From NCBI GenBank assembly GCA_947576945.1, contig CANPTH010000001.1, positions 1-64,000 on the forward strand: a stretch of 64,000 nt of DNA. The letters are read 5' to 3'. This DNA comes from an uncultured Lachnospiraceae bacterium. GTDB lineage: Bacteria > Bacillota > Clostridia > Lachnospirales > Lachnospiraceae. Positions 54,666 through 63,071 of the stretch are shown piece after piece (positions within the stretch are counted from its first letter, which is position 1; the number at the start of each line of letters is the position of its first letter). The notes under the pieces are model-generated. The model made no database searches, had not been told where the DNA came from, and worked only from the letters and a program-made list of their open reading frames with translations. Position numbers and translations under genes: made by a program.

Positions 54666-55583
54666 GTGAATCGTGTTAGAAAACAGGTAAAGTGTAAAGA
54701 TGATATACAAAGAAATATTGCGACAGAGGAGATCGCAGTAGCTATTCTGGACACCGGTATTGGCCGGCATCCGGATTTCGGCAAACGGATATTGACTTTT
54801 GTAGATTTTGTAAATGGCCGTCAGGCCAGTTATGATGACAGTGGGCATGGAACACATGTTGCTGGCTGTGTAGGCGGTAATGGGTATGCATCTCATGGAC
54901 TTTATAAGGGCATTGCTCCGGCCTGCAGATTATGTGTGGGTAAAGTATTGGACCAGAATGGAGAAGGCTGCGTCGAGAGCATGCATCGTGGCCTGGAGTG
55001 GGTTTTGAACAATTATGCGCGCTATCAGATCAGAGTGTTGAATGTGTCTCTGGGAATCGGTTCAAACGGTGAGATGGAGCATATGGAAGGATTGGTTGAA
55101 CTTTTGGATGCGGCATGGGAAGAAGGGATTGTGGTGGTATGTGCGGCAGGGAATAATGGACCGAGGGAAGGGACAATATCGCCGCTTGGGTGCAGCCGCA
55201 GGGTGATTACGGTCGGATGCCATGAAGGCGGCTATTTTGGCGCCCGCAGAGATCTGTGTGAGAATTATTCTGGCAGAGGCGCCAGAAGTATGCTGTATCG
55301 TAAGCCTGATGTCGTAGCGCCGGGAACAGATATTTTATCCTGTAATGTGCGCTGGAAAGGAAATGACAGGATCGGTTATCGTAATGCCTATACAAGAAAA
55401 AGCGGTACTTCCATGGCCACACCGGTGGTTTCCGGAGCGGCAGCTCTCCTGCTTCAGAAATATCCTTATATGAATAACGATCAGGTGAAGCGGAAAATGA
55501 TCTACAGTGCATATGACATGGGGGATTCCTGGAACAAGCAGGGATGGGGGATGCTGGATATAGAAAAGATGTGTATGGAATAG
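54666..55583 (+). CDS. Subtilisin-like serine protease (S8), apparently cytoplasmic
   Basis: The protein of about 305 residues has the full triad: AILDTGIG (Asp), SGHGTHVAG (His) and SGTSMATP (Ser), with the oxyanion Asn in AAGNNGP. There is no signal peptide and no pro-domain, so it resembles intracellular subtilisins or small S8 peptidases. The frame opens at 54606 inside the preceding terminator, so a later start is needed: GTG at 54666 (or 54663) follows CGGAGA. Position after the surface operon invites a processing role, but lack of secretion argues against it. Confidence 0.85.
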   Translation: MNRVRKQVKCKDDIQRNIATEEIAVAILDTGIGRHPDFGKRILTFVDFVNGRQASYDDSGHGTHVAGCVGGNGYASHGLYKGIAPACRLCVGKVLDQNGEGCVESMHRGLEWVLNNYARYQIRVLNVSLGIGSNGEMEHMEGLVELLDAAWEEGIVVVCAAGNNGPREGTISPLGCSRRVITVGCHEGGYFGARRDLCENYSGRGARSMLYRKPDVVAPGTDILSCNVRWKGNDRIGYRNAYTRKSGTSMATPVVSGAAALLLQKYPYMNNDQVKRKMIYSAYDMGDSWNKQGWGMLDIEKMCME

Positions 55584-55587
55584 CAGG

Positions 55588-55617
55588 TATCATCGTGTGC
55601 GGCGCATATGATTTTTT
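55588..55617 (+). terminator. Possible terminator after protease gene
   Basis: ATCAT and TGTGCG can pair with CGCATA and ATGAT around an imperfect stem, followed by TTTTTT. Confidence 0.5.
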
Positions 55618-55639
55618 GAGTAGATGACTCTTTTTGTGG

Positions 55640-55704
55640 TTGACATGGACGGTATGATTGTATACAATTATACGTGGCATACATGAATTGCATAACTATA
55701 GTTA
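55640..55704 (+). promoter_or_regulatory. Promoter with GntR-like operator before citrate synthase operon
   Basis: TTGACA (55640-55645) and TACAAT (55663-55668) are 17 bases apart. The perfect palindrome ATTGTATACAAT (55657-55668) includes the -10 and shares the TTGTATACAA core of the Bacillus gluconate GntR operator. A second palindrome, TAACTATAGTTA (55693-55704), lies in the leader. A GntR/FCD regulator is encoded downstream. Confidence 0.6.
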
Positions 55705-55911
55705 ACGATATTAAAAATTTCGTTTTTGGTCCTGCAAAAGCTCCCGTATATGGCTTTGGCAGGAACCGGAAGCAGAAATTTGTTATGTCGTTTACTATAT
55801 AACAAATGGCAGATATATTTATTGTTTCTTCTAATCCTTTGCGGGATAGGGATGTATGCCGGAAGCTGTCAGGAATGTATCGAATACAGACAGGAAAGGT
55901 GTGATGACACT

Positions 55912-57336
55912 ATGTATGATGAGAAGACTTTCACGAACCGTCCGGTGACCATGAATGACCATAATAATCTTCTGGAAATAGAAGAACATATGTATATACT
56001 GGATGATGTGAAGAAACCAAATGTTTTCAGGAATATGTTTCCGTATTCCGAGATACCCAAGATCCCGTTCAATGACAGGACAGTACCTCACAATATGCCG
56101 AAGGATATCTGGATCACGGATACGACTTTCCGGGATGGACAACAGTCCAGGGCGCCTTATACGACGCAGCAGATCGTGACAATCTATGATCATCTGCATA
56201 GATTGGGCGGACCAAACGGCATGATCCGTGCCAGTGAGTTCTTTCTGTACAGCAAGAAGGACAGAGATGCGGTCTATCAGTGTATGGAGCGTGGGTATCA
56301 ATATCCGGAGATCACAAGCTGGATCCGCGCCAGCAAAGAGGATTTTAAGCTGGTCAAGGAGATCGGGATGAAAGAAACGGGCATACTGGTGAGCTGTTCG
56401 GATTATCATATTTTCCTGAAGCTGAAGATGACCAGAAGGCAGGCGATGGATCATTATCTGAGTGTGATCCGTGACTGTCTGGAAGAAGGGATCAGTCCCA
56501 GATGTCATCTGGAGGATATTACACGAGCGGATATTTACGGATATGTGGTGCCTTTCTGTATGGAACTGATGAGGCTGATGGAAGAATATCGGATCCCGAT
56601 CAAGGTGCGGGCCTGCGATACGATGGGGTATGGCGTCAATTACCCGGGTGCGGTAATACCCAGGAGTGTCCAGGGAATCATCTATGCGATCCATACGCAT
56701 GCCGGAGTTCCCCATGCATTGATCGAATGGCATGGACATAATGATTTCTACAAGGCAGTCGCGAATTCTACCACGGCATGGCTTTACGGTTGTTCCGGCA
56801 TCAATACATCGCTTTTCGGTATCGGGGAACGGACAGGCAATACACCGCTTGAGGCGATGGTATTCGAGTATGCGCAGCTCCGCGGTGATCTGAATGGCAT
56901 GGATACCACTGTGATCACGGAACTGGCAGAGTATTATGAGAAAGAGATCGGCTATGAGATTCCGCCCAGAACACCTTTTGTAGGAAAGAATTTTAATGTG
57001 ACAAGAGCGGGAATTCATGCAGACGGATTGCTTAAGAACGAAGAGATCTATAATATTTTTGATACGGAGAAATTTTTAAACAGGCCGGTTCTCTGTGCGG
57101 TATCGAATACTTCCGGGCTGGCAGGGATTGCACATTGGATCAATACGTATTATCATTTAAAGGAACAGGATCAACTGGACAAGAGCTGTGATCTGGTACG
57201 GGCGTTGAAGGTCTGGGTAGATGAGGAATATGCGGCAGGACGCGTAACGGTACTGACGGATGAGGAGCTGACTGCGCAGATCAGAAAGACCTGTGAGGAG
57301 CTTGGCCTTGCAATGCCGGGTGCCGGTTCAAATTGA
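55912..57336 (+). CDS. Re-type citrate synthase candidate (isopropylmalate/homocitrate synthase family)
   Basis: The 474-residue protein has the DRE-TIM barrel: DTTFRDGQQSRAPY at the N-terminal side of the barrel (metal-binding Asp, catalytic Arg), CHLEDITRAD, RACDTMGYG and EWHGHNDFY (metal-binding His pair). It lacks the long regulatory C-domain of LeuA. Homologues of this kind include the Re-citrate synthase of Clostridium kluyveri, and location beside isocitrate dehydrogenase supports citrate rather than leucine synthesis. Homocitrate or isopropylmalate synthase remain possible. The ATG at 55912 (MYDEKTF) is preferred; the frame stays open to 55726 but that part encodes an unlikely hydrophobic leader. 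No leuB, leuC or leuD is adjacent. Confidence 0.75.
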   Translation: MYDEKTFTNRPVTMNDHNNLLEIEEHMYILDDVKKPNVFRNMFPYSEIPKIPFNDRTVPHNMPKDIWITDTTFRDGQQSRAPYTTQQIVTIYDHLHRLGGPNGMIRASEFFLYSKKDRDAVYQCMERGYQYPEITSWIRASKEDFKLVKEIGMKETGILVSCSDYHIFLKLKMTRRQAMDHYLSVIRDCLEEGISPRCHLEDITRADIYGYVVPFCMELMRLMEEYRIPIKVRACDTMGYGVNYPGAVIPRSVQGIIYAIHTHAGVPHALIEWHGHNDFYKAVANSTTAWLYGCSGINTSLFGIGERTGNTPLEAMVFEYAQLRGDLNGMDTTVITELAEYYEKEIGYEIPPRTPFVGKNFNVTRAGIHADGLLKNEEIYNIFDTEKFLNRPVLCAVSNTSGLAGIAHWINTYYHLKEQDQLDKSCDLVRALKVWVDEEYAAGRVTVLTDEELTAQIRKTCEELGLAMPGAGSN

Positions 57337-57361
57337 GTGATAGTGGAGATAAGACAGTAAA

Positions 57362-58066
57362 ATGGCTAATTATGATTTAAAGAATGAAGTAAATGATAAG
57401 TATTCCCTGCGCGGCAGAGTGTTTCAGAAGCTGCGGGAAGACATTCTGAGCGGCAAGTACAGGGAACACGAGGAACTGAAGGAAGTCGCTATCGGCGAGG
57501 AACTGGGAGTGAGCCGTACGCCTGTCAGAGAGGCTTTTCGGCAGTTGGAGCTGGAAGGCCTGATTCAGATTGTGCCCAACAGAGGCGCATACGTGACGGG
57601 GATCACGGCGAAGGATGTGAAGGATATCTATATGATCCGTTCGCTGCTGGAAGGGTTGTGTGCCAGGCTGGCCACCGAGAAGATTACGAAGGAGCAGCTG
57701 GAGGAGATGGAAGAGAACATCTATCTGGCGGATTTCCATGCATCGAAGGGGCATATGGATCAGATGGCGGAACTTGATAACAGGTTTCATGATATTCTGT
57801 ATGAGGCGTGCGATTCCAAGATGCTGGAACATACGCTGCGGGATTATCATCAGTATGTGCTGCGGGTCAGGCAGAAAACGCTTTCTACCAATACGAGAGG
57901 GCGTGCTTCCAACGATGAGCACCGACAGATCATGGAGGCGATCAAGGAGAAGGACGCGGACAGGGCAGAGCAGCTGGCTAACGGACATATCCTTAATGCC
58001 TATGAAAATATGGTAAAGAACGGACTGTATGAGGTGTATGGCGAAGAGGCTGCAGGTTCTGAATAG
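57362..58066 (+). CDS. GntR-family regulator (FadR/FCD subgroup)
   Basis: The 234-residue protein has an N-terminal winged helix (about 14-80, GEELGVSRTPVREAFRQLELEGL) and a C-terminal FCD helical domain (about 90-220) that binds small organic acids, with the metal-site pattern D...H...H. It lies between the citrate synthase candidate and icd, 25 bases after the former, and probably controls them through the palindrome at 55657-55668. Its ligand may be citrate or another carboxylate (inference). Confidence 0.9.
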   Translation: MANYDLKNEVNDKYSLRGRVFQKLREDILSGKYREHEELKEVAIGEELGVSRTPVREAFRQLELEGLIQIVPNRGAYVTGITAKDVKDIYMIRSLLEGLCARLATEKITKEQLEEMEENIYLADFHASKGHMDQMAELDNRFHDILYEACDSKMLEHTLRDYHQYVLRVRQKTLSTNTRGRASNDEHRQIMEAIKEKDADRAEQLANGHILNAYENMVKNGLYEVYGEEAAGSE

Positions 58067-58146
58067 AGCAGCCACCAAGCACACCGTAACAACGGTTGGC
58101 AATGAGAAACGGATACTGGTAACTGCCAGAAGAAAGGAAGAAGAGT

Positions 58147-59355
58147 ATGGAAAAGATTACAATGACAACGCCCCTTGTGGAAATGGACGGCGATGAAATG
58201 ACAAGAATATTGTGGAAAATGATCAAGGACGAGCTGCTGCTGCCCTATATCGATCTGAAAACGGAGTATTTCGATCTGGGACTGGAACACCGCAACGAGA
58301 CCGACGATCAGGTTACCATGGATTCCGCGGAGGCCACCAGGAAATATGGTGTGGCGGTAAAATGTGCGACTATCACCCCGAATGCTGCCAGAATGACGGA
58401 GTACAATTTAAAGGAGATGTGGAAGAGTCCCAACGGCACGATCCGAGCGGCACTGGACGGCACGGTTTTCCGGGCGCCTATTGTAGTAAAGGGAATAGAA
58501 CCCTGTGTCAGAAACTGGGAGAAGCCTATTACACTGGCCCGTCATGCCTATGGTGATGTGTATAAGAATACGGAGATTAAGGTGCCTGGTCCCGGCAGGG
58601 CGGAACTTGTTTTTACGGCAGAGGACGGCACACAGATACGGGAGACCATACATAACTTTACGGGATCGGGTATTCTGCAGGGAATTCATAATACGGACGA
58701 GTCCATTGCCAGTTTTGCCAGAGCATGTTTTAACTTTGCGCTGGATACAAAACAGGATCTATGGTTTGCGACGAAGGATACGATCTCCAAGAAATATGAC
58801 CATAATTTCAAAGATATTTTCCAGGAGATCTATGATACCGAATATAAGGATCGATTTGATGCGGCAGGCATTGAATATTTCTATACTTTGATCGACGATG
58901 CGGTGGCACGTGTCATGAAGGCAAAGGGAGGTTTTATCTGGGCGTGTAAGAACTATGACGGTGATGTGATGAGTGATATGGTGTCTTCGGCTTTCGGGTC
59001 TCTCGCCATGATGACATCCGTGCTCGTATCCCCAAGCGGTGTTTATGAGTATGAGGCGGCGCATGGGACGGTACAGAGACATTATTATAAGCATTTAAAG
59101 GGAGAAGAGACCTCCACGAATTCGGTGGCAACGATCTTCGCATGGACGGGAGCGCTCAGGAAGCGTGGAGAGCTGGATGACAATAAGGCGTTGATGGCAT
59201 TTGCCGATAAACTGGAGCAGGCAACGGTTCGGACGATAGAAGCAGGGAAGATGACCAAAGATCTGGCATTGATCACCTCCCTGCAGGATGTGACCGTATT
59301 AAACAGCGAGGAGTTCATCAAAGCAATCCGTGAGTCATTTGAGCAGATCATGTGA
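58147..59355 (+). CDS. icd: NADP-dependent isocitrate dehydrogenase (eukaryote-like type)
   Basis: The 402-residue enzyme starts [18 protein letters not shown] and has [24 protein letters not shown], the substrate-binding arginines, [20 protein letters not shown] (metal-binding aspartates) and [10 protein letters not shown]. This is the homodimeric type II form found in mitochondria and some bacteria, distinct from E. coli Icd. It makes 2-oxoglutarate with NADPH, feeding glutamate. AAAGGAAG precedes the ATG. Aconitase is not in the window. Confidence 0.93.
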   Translation: MEKITMTTPLVEMDGDEMTRILWKMIKDELLLPYIDLKTEYFDLGLEHRNETDDQVTMDSAEATRKYGVAVKCATITPNAARMTEYNLKEMWKSPNGTIRAALDGTVFRAPIVVKGIEPCVRNWEKPITLARHAYGDVYKNTEIKVPGPGRAELVFTAEDGTQIRETIHNFTGSGILQGIHNTDESIASFARACFNFALDTKQDLWFATKDTISKKYDHNFKDIFQEIYDTEYKDRFDAAGIEYFYTLIDDAVARVMKAKGGFIWACKNYDGDVMSDMVSSAFGSLAMMTSVLVSPSGVYEYEAAHGTVQRHYYKHLKGEETSTNSVATIFAWTGALRKRGELDDNKALMAFADKLEQATVRTIEAGKMTKDLALITSLQDVTVLNSEEFIKAIRESFEQIM

Positions 59356-59380
59356 GATGCAGGAATAACGTAACAGAGAA

Positions 59381-59416
59381 GGGAACAGCTCTTATTCCGA
59401 GAGCTGTTCCCATTTT
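59381..59416. terminator. Shared terminator of convergent icd and ABC-F genes
   Basis: GGGAACAGCTC (59381-59391) pairs with GAGCTGTTCCC (59401-59411), followed by TTTTT. The right arm lies inside the last codons of the ABC-F gene. Confidence 0.8.
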
Positions 59417-61314
59417 TCGTAGAGTTCATTCAGTGCCGTTTCATTGGTTTCCTTCTCCCTGGTAAGTTCCTGCAGTCTGGCGACATCGGTGCATACCTCG
59501 GGAGATGCCATGAGCAGATCGATCTGTGTGTTGCGCTGTTCCAGCTTTTCGATCGATTCTTCACATTTCTTAAGTGCATTTTCCTTTTTACGCTGGGCAG
59601 CCTGCTGTTCCTTCTGCGCTTTCCAGTCCTGTTTCGTATCAGAGGGAGCAGATGCGGCGGCCCGTATGGCAGCATTGCCCTGACCGCTGCCGGAATCGTA
59701 TGCAATCCGTCCGTCCTTTTTTTCAAGATAGTATTCATAATTGCCGAGATAATTGGTCAGGACTTTGTTATTTAAGTCAAGGATCCGGGAGGCTGTCTTG
59801 TTGATGAAGTATCTGTCATGGGATACATACAGTACAGTGCCGGTATAAGCGTTTAAGGCATCTTCCAGAATCTCCTTGGACAGGATATCCAGATGATTGG
59901 TAGGCTCGTCCAGGATCAGGAAATTGGCCTCGGAGAGCATCAGTTTTGCGAGGGATACCCTGCCGCGCTCACCGCCGCTTAAGGATTTGACCTGCTTAAA
60001 TACATCTTCCCCGGTGAAGAGAAAAGCGGCAAGCGTGTTGCGGATCTCGGTATTGGTGAGTGTAGGATAGTCATCGGAAATTTCTTCAAACAGGGTTTTG
60101 TCCATATGTAAGACATGGTGTTCCTGATCGTAGTAGCCGACCGCCACATTACTGCCAAGACGAATCTCTCCGGTGTCGGGAGCGACCAGTTCGTTAATGA
60201 TCTTCAGGATTGTAGTCTTGCCGGTTCCGTTATCGCCGATGACTGCGACATGCTCTCCTTTTTTCAGTTCAAAATTAAGATTCTCAAACAGGGTGAGTGA
60301 ACCGAAGGATTTCGACAGGTTTTCCACTTGCAGGACATCATTTCCGCTGGTATATTTGGGTTCCAGCTTCAGATGCATGTCGGCGCGCACCTGAGTCGGC
60401 TTCTCCAATACTTCGATCTTGTCAAGCATTTTCACACGGCTTTCGGCGCGGCGGATGGATTTCTCGCGATTAAAGGACCGCAGTTTCTCAATCACTTCTT
60501 CCTGGTGTTTGATCTCTTGCTGCTGTTTCATGTAAGCGCTGTACTCTGCTGCGCGCAGCGCTTCCTTCTTAGCAGCGTAGGCAGAATAATTACCTGTAAA
60601 AACGGTAGCTTTCGTATTGTCGATCTCGATCACTTTGTTGGCAATGCGATCCAGGAAATAGCGGTCATGGGATACGATGATCACTGCGCCCCTGTAATTT
60701 AACAGATAAGTTTCCAGCCAGGTAATGGAAGACATATCCAGGTGGTTCGTAGGTTCATCCAGAATGATCAGATCCGGCTTCAGCAGAAGCAGTTTGCCAA
60801 GCGCCACGCGGGTTTTCTGACCGCCGGACAGAGTGGAGACCGATCTGCCAAATTCATCTTCCGTAAAGCCGAGTCCCTTTAATACGCCGGTCAGTTCGCT
60901 TCGGCAGGCGTAACCGTTGGCAGACTCAAAAGCATGGGTCAGGTTTGTGTAGGCGGCCATCAACTGCTGCAGGGTATCACCGGAGGCCGATTTCATCTGC
61001 AGTTCGACAGAACGCATTCGCTGTTCCAGCTCGATGATATCCTGTTTGACGGATAACAGTTCGTTATATATGGTATTCTCACCGGAGACGGCCTCGTGCT
61101 GGGAGAGGTAACCGATAGTCCTGTCACGGGAAACAGTGACGAGGCCTTCGTCTGCAGATAATTCCCCCATGATGATGCGCAGCAGTGTTGTTTTACCGGC
61201 GCCGTTTATGCCCACGATCGCGGCTTTATCATAGTCTTCAATATGAAAAGATACATTCCTTAACACAGGGATCTCGTTGAATGATTTATGGATATTGCTT
61301 ACTGAGAGTATCAT
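59392..61314 (-). CDS. ABC-F family ATPase
   Basis: The 640-residue protein has two ABC domains without membrane segments. The first has Walker A GINGAGKTT, signature LSGGQKTR and LDEPTNHLD. The second has GDNGTGKTT, LSGGERGR and LDEPTNHLD. Between them is the charged ABC-F linker (about 235-315, RSFNREKSIRRAESR), and a coiled-coil tail follows. Such proteins bind the ribosomal E site and relieve stalling or antibiotic block. Which subgroup (YdiF, Uup or a resistance type) cannot be fixed by eye. AAAGGCAAGA precedes the ATG. Confidence 0.92.
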   Translation of the reverse strand: MILSVSNIHKSFNEIPVLRNVSFHIEDYDKAAIVGINGAGKTTLLRIIMGELSADEGLVTVSRDRTIGYLSQHEAVSGENTIYNELLSVKQDIIELEQRMRSVELQMKSASGDTLQQLMAAYTNLTHAFESANGYACRSELTGVLKGLGFTEDEFGRSVSTLSGGQKTRVALGKLLLLKPDLIILDEPTNHLDMSSITWLETYLLNYRGAVIIVSHDRYFLDRIANKVIEIDNTKATVFTGNYSAYAAKKEALRAAEYSAYMKQQQEIKHQEEVIEKLRSFNREKSIRRAESRVKMLDKIEVLEKPTQVRADMHLKLEPKYTSGNDVLQVENLSKSFGSLTLFENLNFELKKGEHVAVIGDNGTGKTTILKIINELVAPDTGEIRLGSNVAVGYYDQEHHVLHMDKTLFEEISDDYPTLTNTEIRNTLAAFLFTGEDVFKQVKSLSGGERGRVSLAKLMLSEANFLILDEPTNHLDILSKEILEDALNAYTGTVLYVSHDRYFINKTASRILDLNNKVLTNYLGNYEYYLEKKDGRIAYDSGSGQGNAAIRAAASAPSDTKQDWKAQKEQQAAQRKKENALKKCEESIEKLEQRNTQIDLLMASPEVCTDVARLQELTREKETNETALNELYEKWEQLSE

Positions 61315-61396
61315 GATACATCTTGCCTTTCAAAAAATAGATACTTCTTCTATTCACAAAGTACGTGGTGGAATATTGACTGTGAACAGTAACCCT

Positions 61397-61462
61397 AGTT
61401 TACAGTCTGAGGGCAAAACTGTCAATGGATAGTTTGACAGCTTTTTAACGCAGTTGTATACT
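61397..61462. promoter_or_regulatory. Back-to-back promoters of ABC-F gene and rex
   Basis: Toward rex: TTGACA (61434-61439), 17 bases, TATACT (61457-61462). Toward the ABC-F gene on the minus strand: TTGACA (61420-61425), 17 bases, TAAACT (61397-61402). The two -35 boxes form a CTGTCAA/TTGACAG inverted repeat with an 8-base gap. No clear Rex operator is present. Confidence 0.65.
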
Positions 61463-61597
61463 ATTGATAACCATTCGGACAGGCCGGCATATTTATTGCG
61501 CTGGCTGGGTCAAAACGAAAGCGGTTCAAAGGACCTGTCCCGTCGCAGAGCGATATGGGATGGACGGTTCATTATAATATTCTCAGGAGGCGGCAAG

Positions 61598-62230
61598 GTG
61601 GAAACAAAAGGAATCTCACAGGCTGTAATCAGCCGTTTACCCAGATATTTCAGGTATTTGGGTGAATTGAAAGATGAAGGGATCGAGAGAGTTTCCTCTC
61701 AGGAGCTGAGTGATATCATGCAGGTTACTGCATCTCAGATCAGGCAGGATCTGAATAACTTCGGCGGCTTCGGACAGCAGGGATATGGATATAATGTGGA
61801 ATATCTCTATGATGAGATCGGCAGGATACTTGGGCTGGATAAAGAACATAACCTGATTATTGTGGGGGCAGGACATCTTGGGCAGGCGCTTGTAAATTAC
61901 AGAGATTTCGAACGCCGGGGATTTATTTTCCGAGGGATTTTTGACATTGATCCAACGATCCAGGGAAGGGAGATACATGGGGTCACGGTGCGGCCGATGC
62001 AGGAAATGGAACAGTTTGTCAAAGAAAAGGGGATTGATATTGCCGTGCTTACCGTTCCGAAAAGCGCCGCAGTTGGAGTGGCGGAACAGCTTGTATCCTA
62101 TGGGATCAAAGGAATATGGAATTTTGCGCATGTGGATCTGCACGTGCCGAAGGGAATTCAGGTGGAGAGCGTACATCTGTCGGACAGCCTGATGAAATTG
62201 TCATATAATCTGTCATCGAGTAATAGTTGA
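61598..62230 (+). CDS. rex: Redox-sensing transcriptional repressor Rex
   Basis: The 210-residue protein has an N-terminal winged helix (ISRLPRYFRYL and VTASQIRQDLNNFGGFGQQGYGYNV) and a Rossmann domain (IIVGAGHLGQAL) that reads the NADH/NAD+ ratio, plus a C-terminal swapped helix. CAGGAGG before the GTG at 61598 sets the start; the frame open to 61454 has no family sequence. Rex represses fermentation and reductive genes when NAD+ is high. Its own leader is about 130 bases. Confidence 0.95.
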   Translation: METKGISQAVISRLPRYFRYLGELKDEGIERVSSQELSDIMQVTASQIRQDLNNFGGFGQQGYGYNVEYLYDEIGRILGLDKEHNLIIVGAGHLGQALVNYRDFERRGFIFRGIFDIDPTIQGREIHGVTVRPMQEMEQFVKEKGIDIAVLTVPKSAAVGVAEQLVSYGIKGIWNFAHVDLHVPKGIQVESVHLSDSLMKLSYNLSSSNS

Positions 62231-62275
62231 AAAGGAAGGTTATAGTAGTTATTTGGGGAGAGGTTAGACTGTATT

Positions 62276-62980
62276 ATGGAAAGAATGGATGAAGTATTTC
62301 AAACAGCTTTGGCGGATAAGAAGATTCCGATTCTTACGCTGGATCATAAATGGCATCAGCTGTTTACGCAGCAGGAATGTCCTGCCGAGATTAAAGACAT
62401 GGAATGTGAACTGAATGGTCTGTTGAAGCGGCAGGGTAAGGTGAACAGCAAGAACAGAGAGATCAGGAAACTAAAGAAGAAATTAATGGACGAAATCGTA
62501 CTTCTTGCAAATGAGATGGAAAACGGCGCAACCTTAAGGATGGAGAAGGAGATGGAGACCCATAAGCGTCTGGTCAATGAATGTAATGAGAAGCTGGAGG
62601 AGTGCGAGGAAGAGATGCTGGAACTGCCGAGGCAGATCGTTCAGCTGAATCACAGACTGATGCTGGCTACGATGGAGACCTGTTACAGAAGAATGCAGGA
62701 GAACACGAAAGAGCTGGATGAAATAGAGGAGTGGATCCGGAATATTCGACGGGAATTGAAGAAGAAAGTAGTCCGTAAGCAGGAGAAAGAAATAATGAAT
62801 CATCAGCTGTATTCCTATATGCACGATATCTTTGGGGCAGAAGTGATTGAAATCTTTGATATGAAGTATGATCCGGAAGAAAAAAGAAACAGGAAAAAAG
62901 AAGCAGCGCCGGAGGAGAAGAAGCCGGAAGAAGCAGAAGGAATGCAGGAAAAAGACAGGACAGAGGCGTCGGAATCATAA
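62276..62980 (+). CDS. Uncharacterised coiled-coil protein
   Basis: The 234-residue protein is almost wholly helical with heptad patterns (about 40-170) and a charged Lys/Glu/Pro tail (PEEKKPEEAEG). It has no signal peptide or membrane helix, and no family is recognised. It follows rex by about 45 bases in the same direction and precedes the NAD(P)H-hydrate repair gene. GGGGAGAGG lies somewhat far upstream of the ATG. Confidence 0.7.
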   Translation: MERMDEVFQTALADKKIPILTLDHKWHQLFTQQECPAEIKDMECELNGLLKRQGKVNSKNREIRKLKKKLMDEIVLLANEMENGATLRMEKEMETHKRLVNECNEKLEECEEEMLELPRQIVQLNHRLMLATMETCYRRMQENTKELDEIEEWIRNIRRELKKKVVRKQEKEIMNHQLYSYMHDIFGAEVIEIFDMKYDPEEKRNRKKEAAPEEKKPEEAEGMQEKDRTEASES

Positions 62981-63071
62981 GATTTGGCGCTTCTGTTCTA
63001 TCATGGAAAACAGATTCGATAAGGGTCGTGTCCGGATATATGATCCCGTTCGGTCTGACAAGGAGCAGAAT

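Noticed and set aside
55726-55911. Hydrophobic N-terminal extension of the citrate synthase candidate
   Set aside because: A cytoplasmic enzyme is expected, the extension contains the leader region and the family sequence begins at MYDEKTF.
55831-57018. A 395-codon minus-strand frame
   Set aside because: It is antisense to the citrate synthase candidate and shows no recognisable motif.
61315-61597. Rex operator in front of rex
   Set aside because: No TTGTTAA-n4-TTAACAA-like site was found; only the promoter palindromes described are present.
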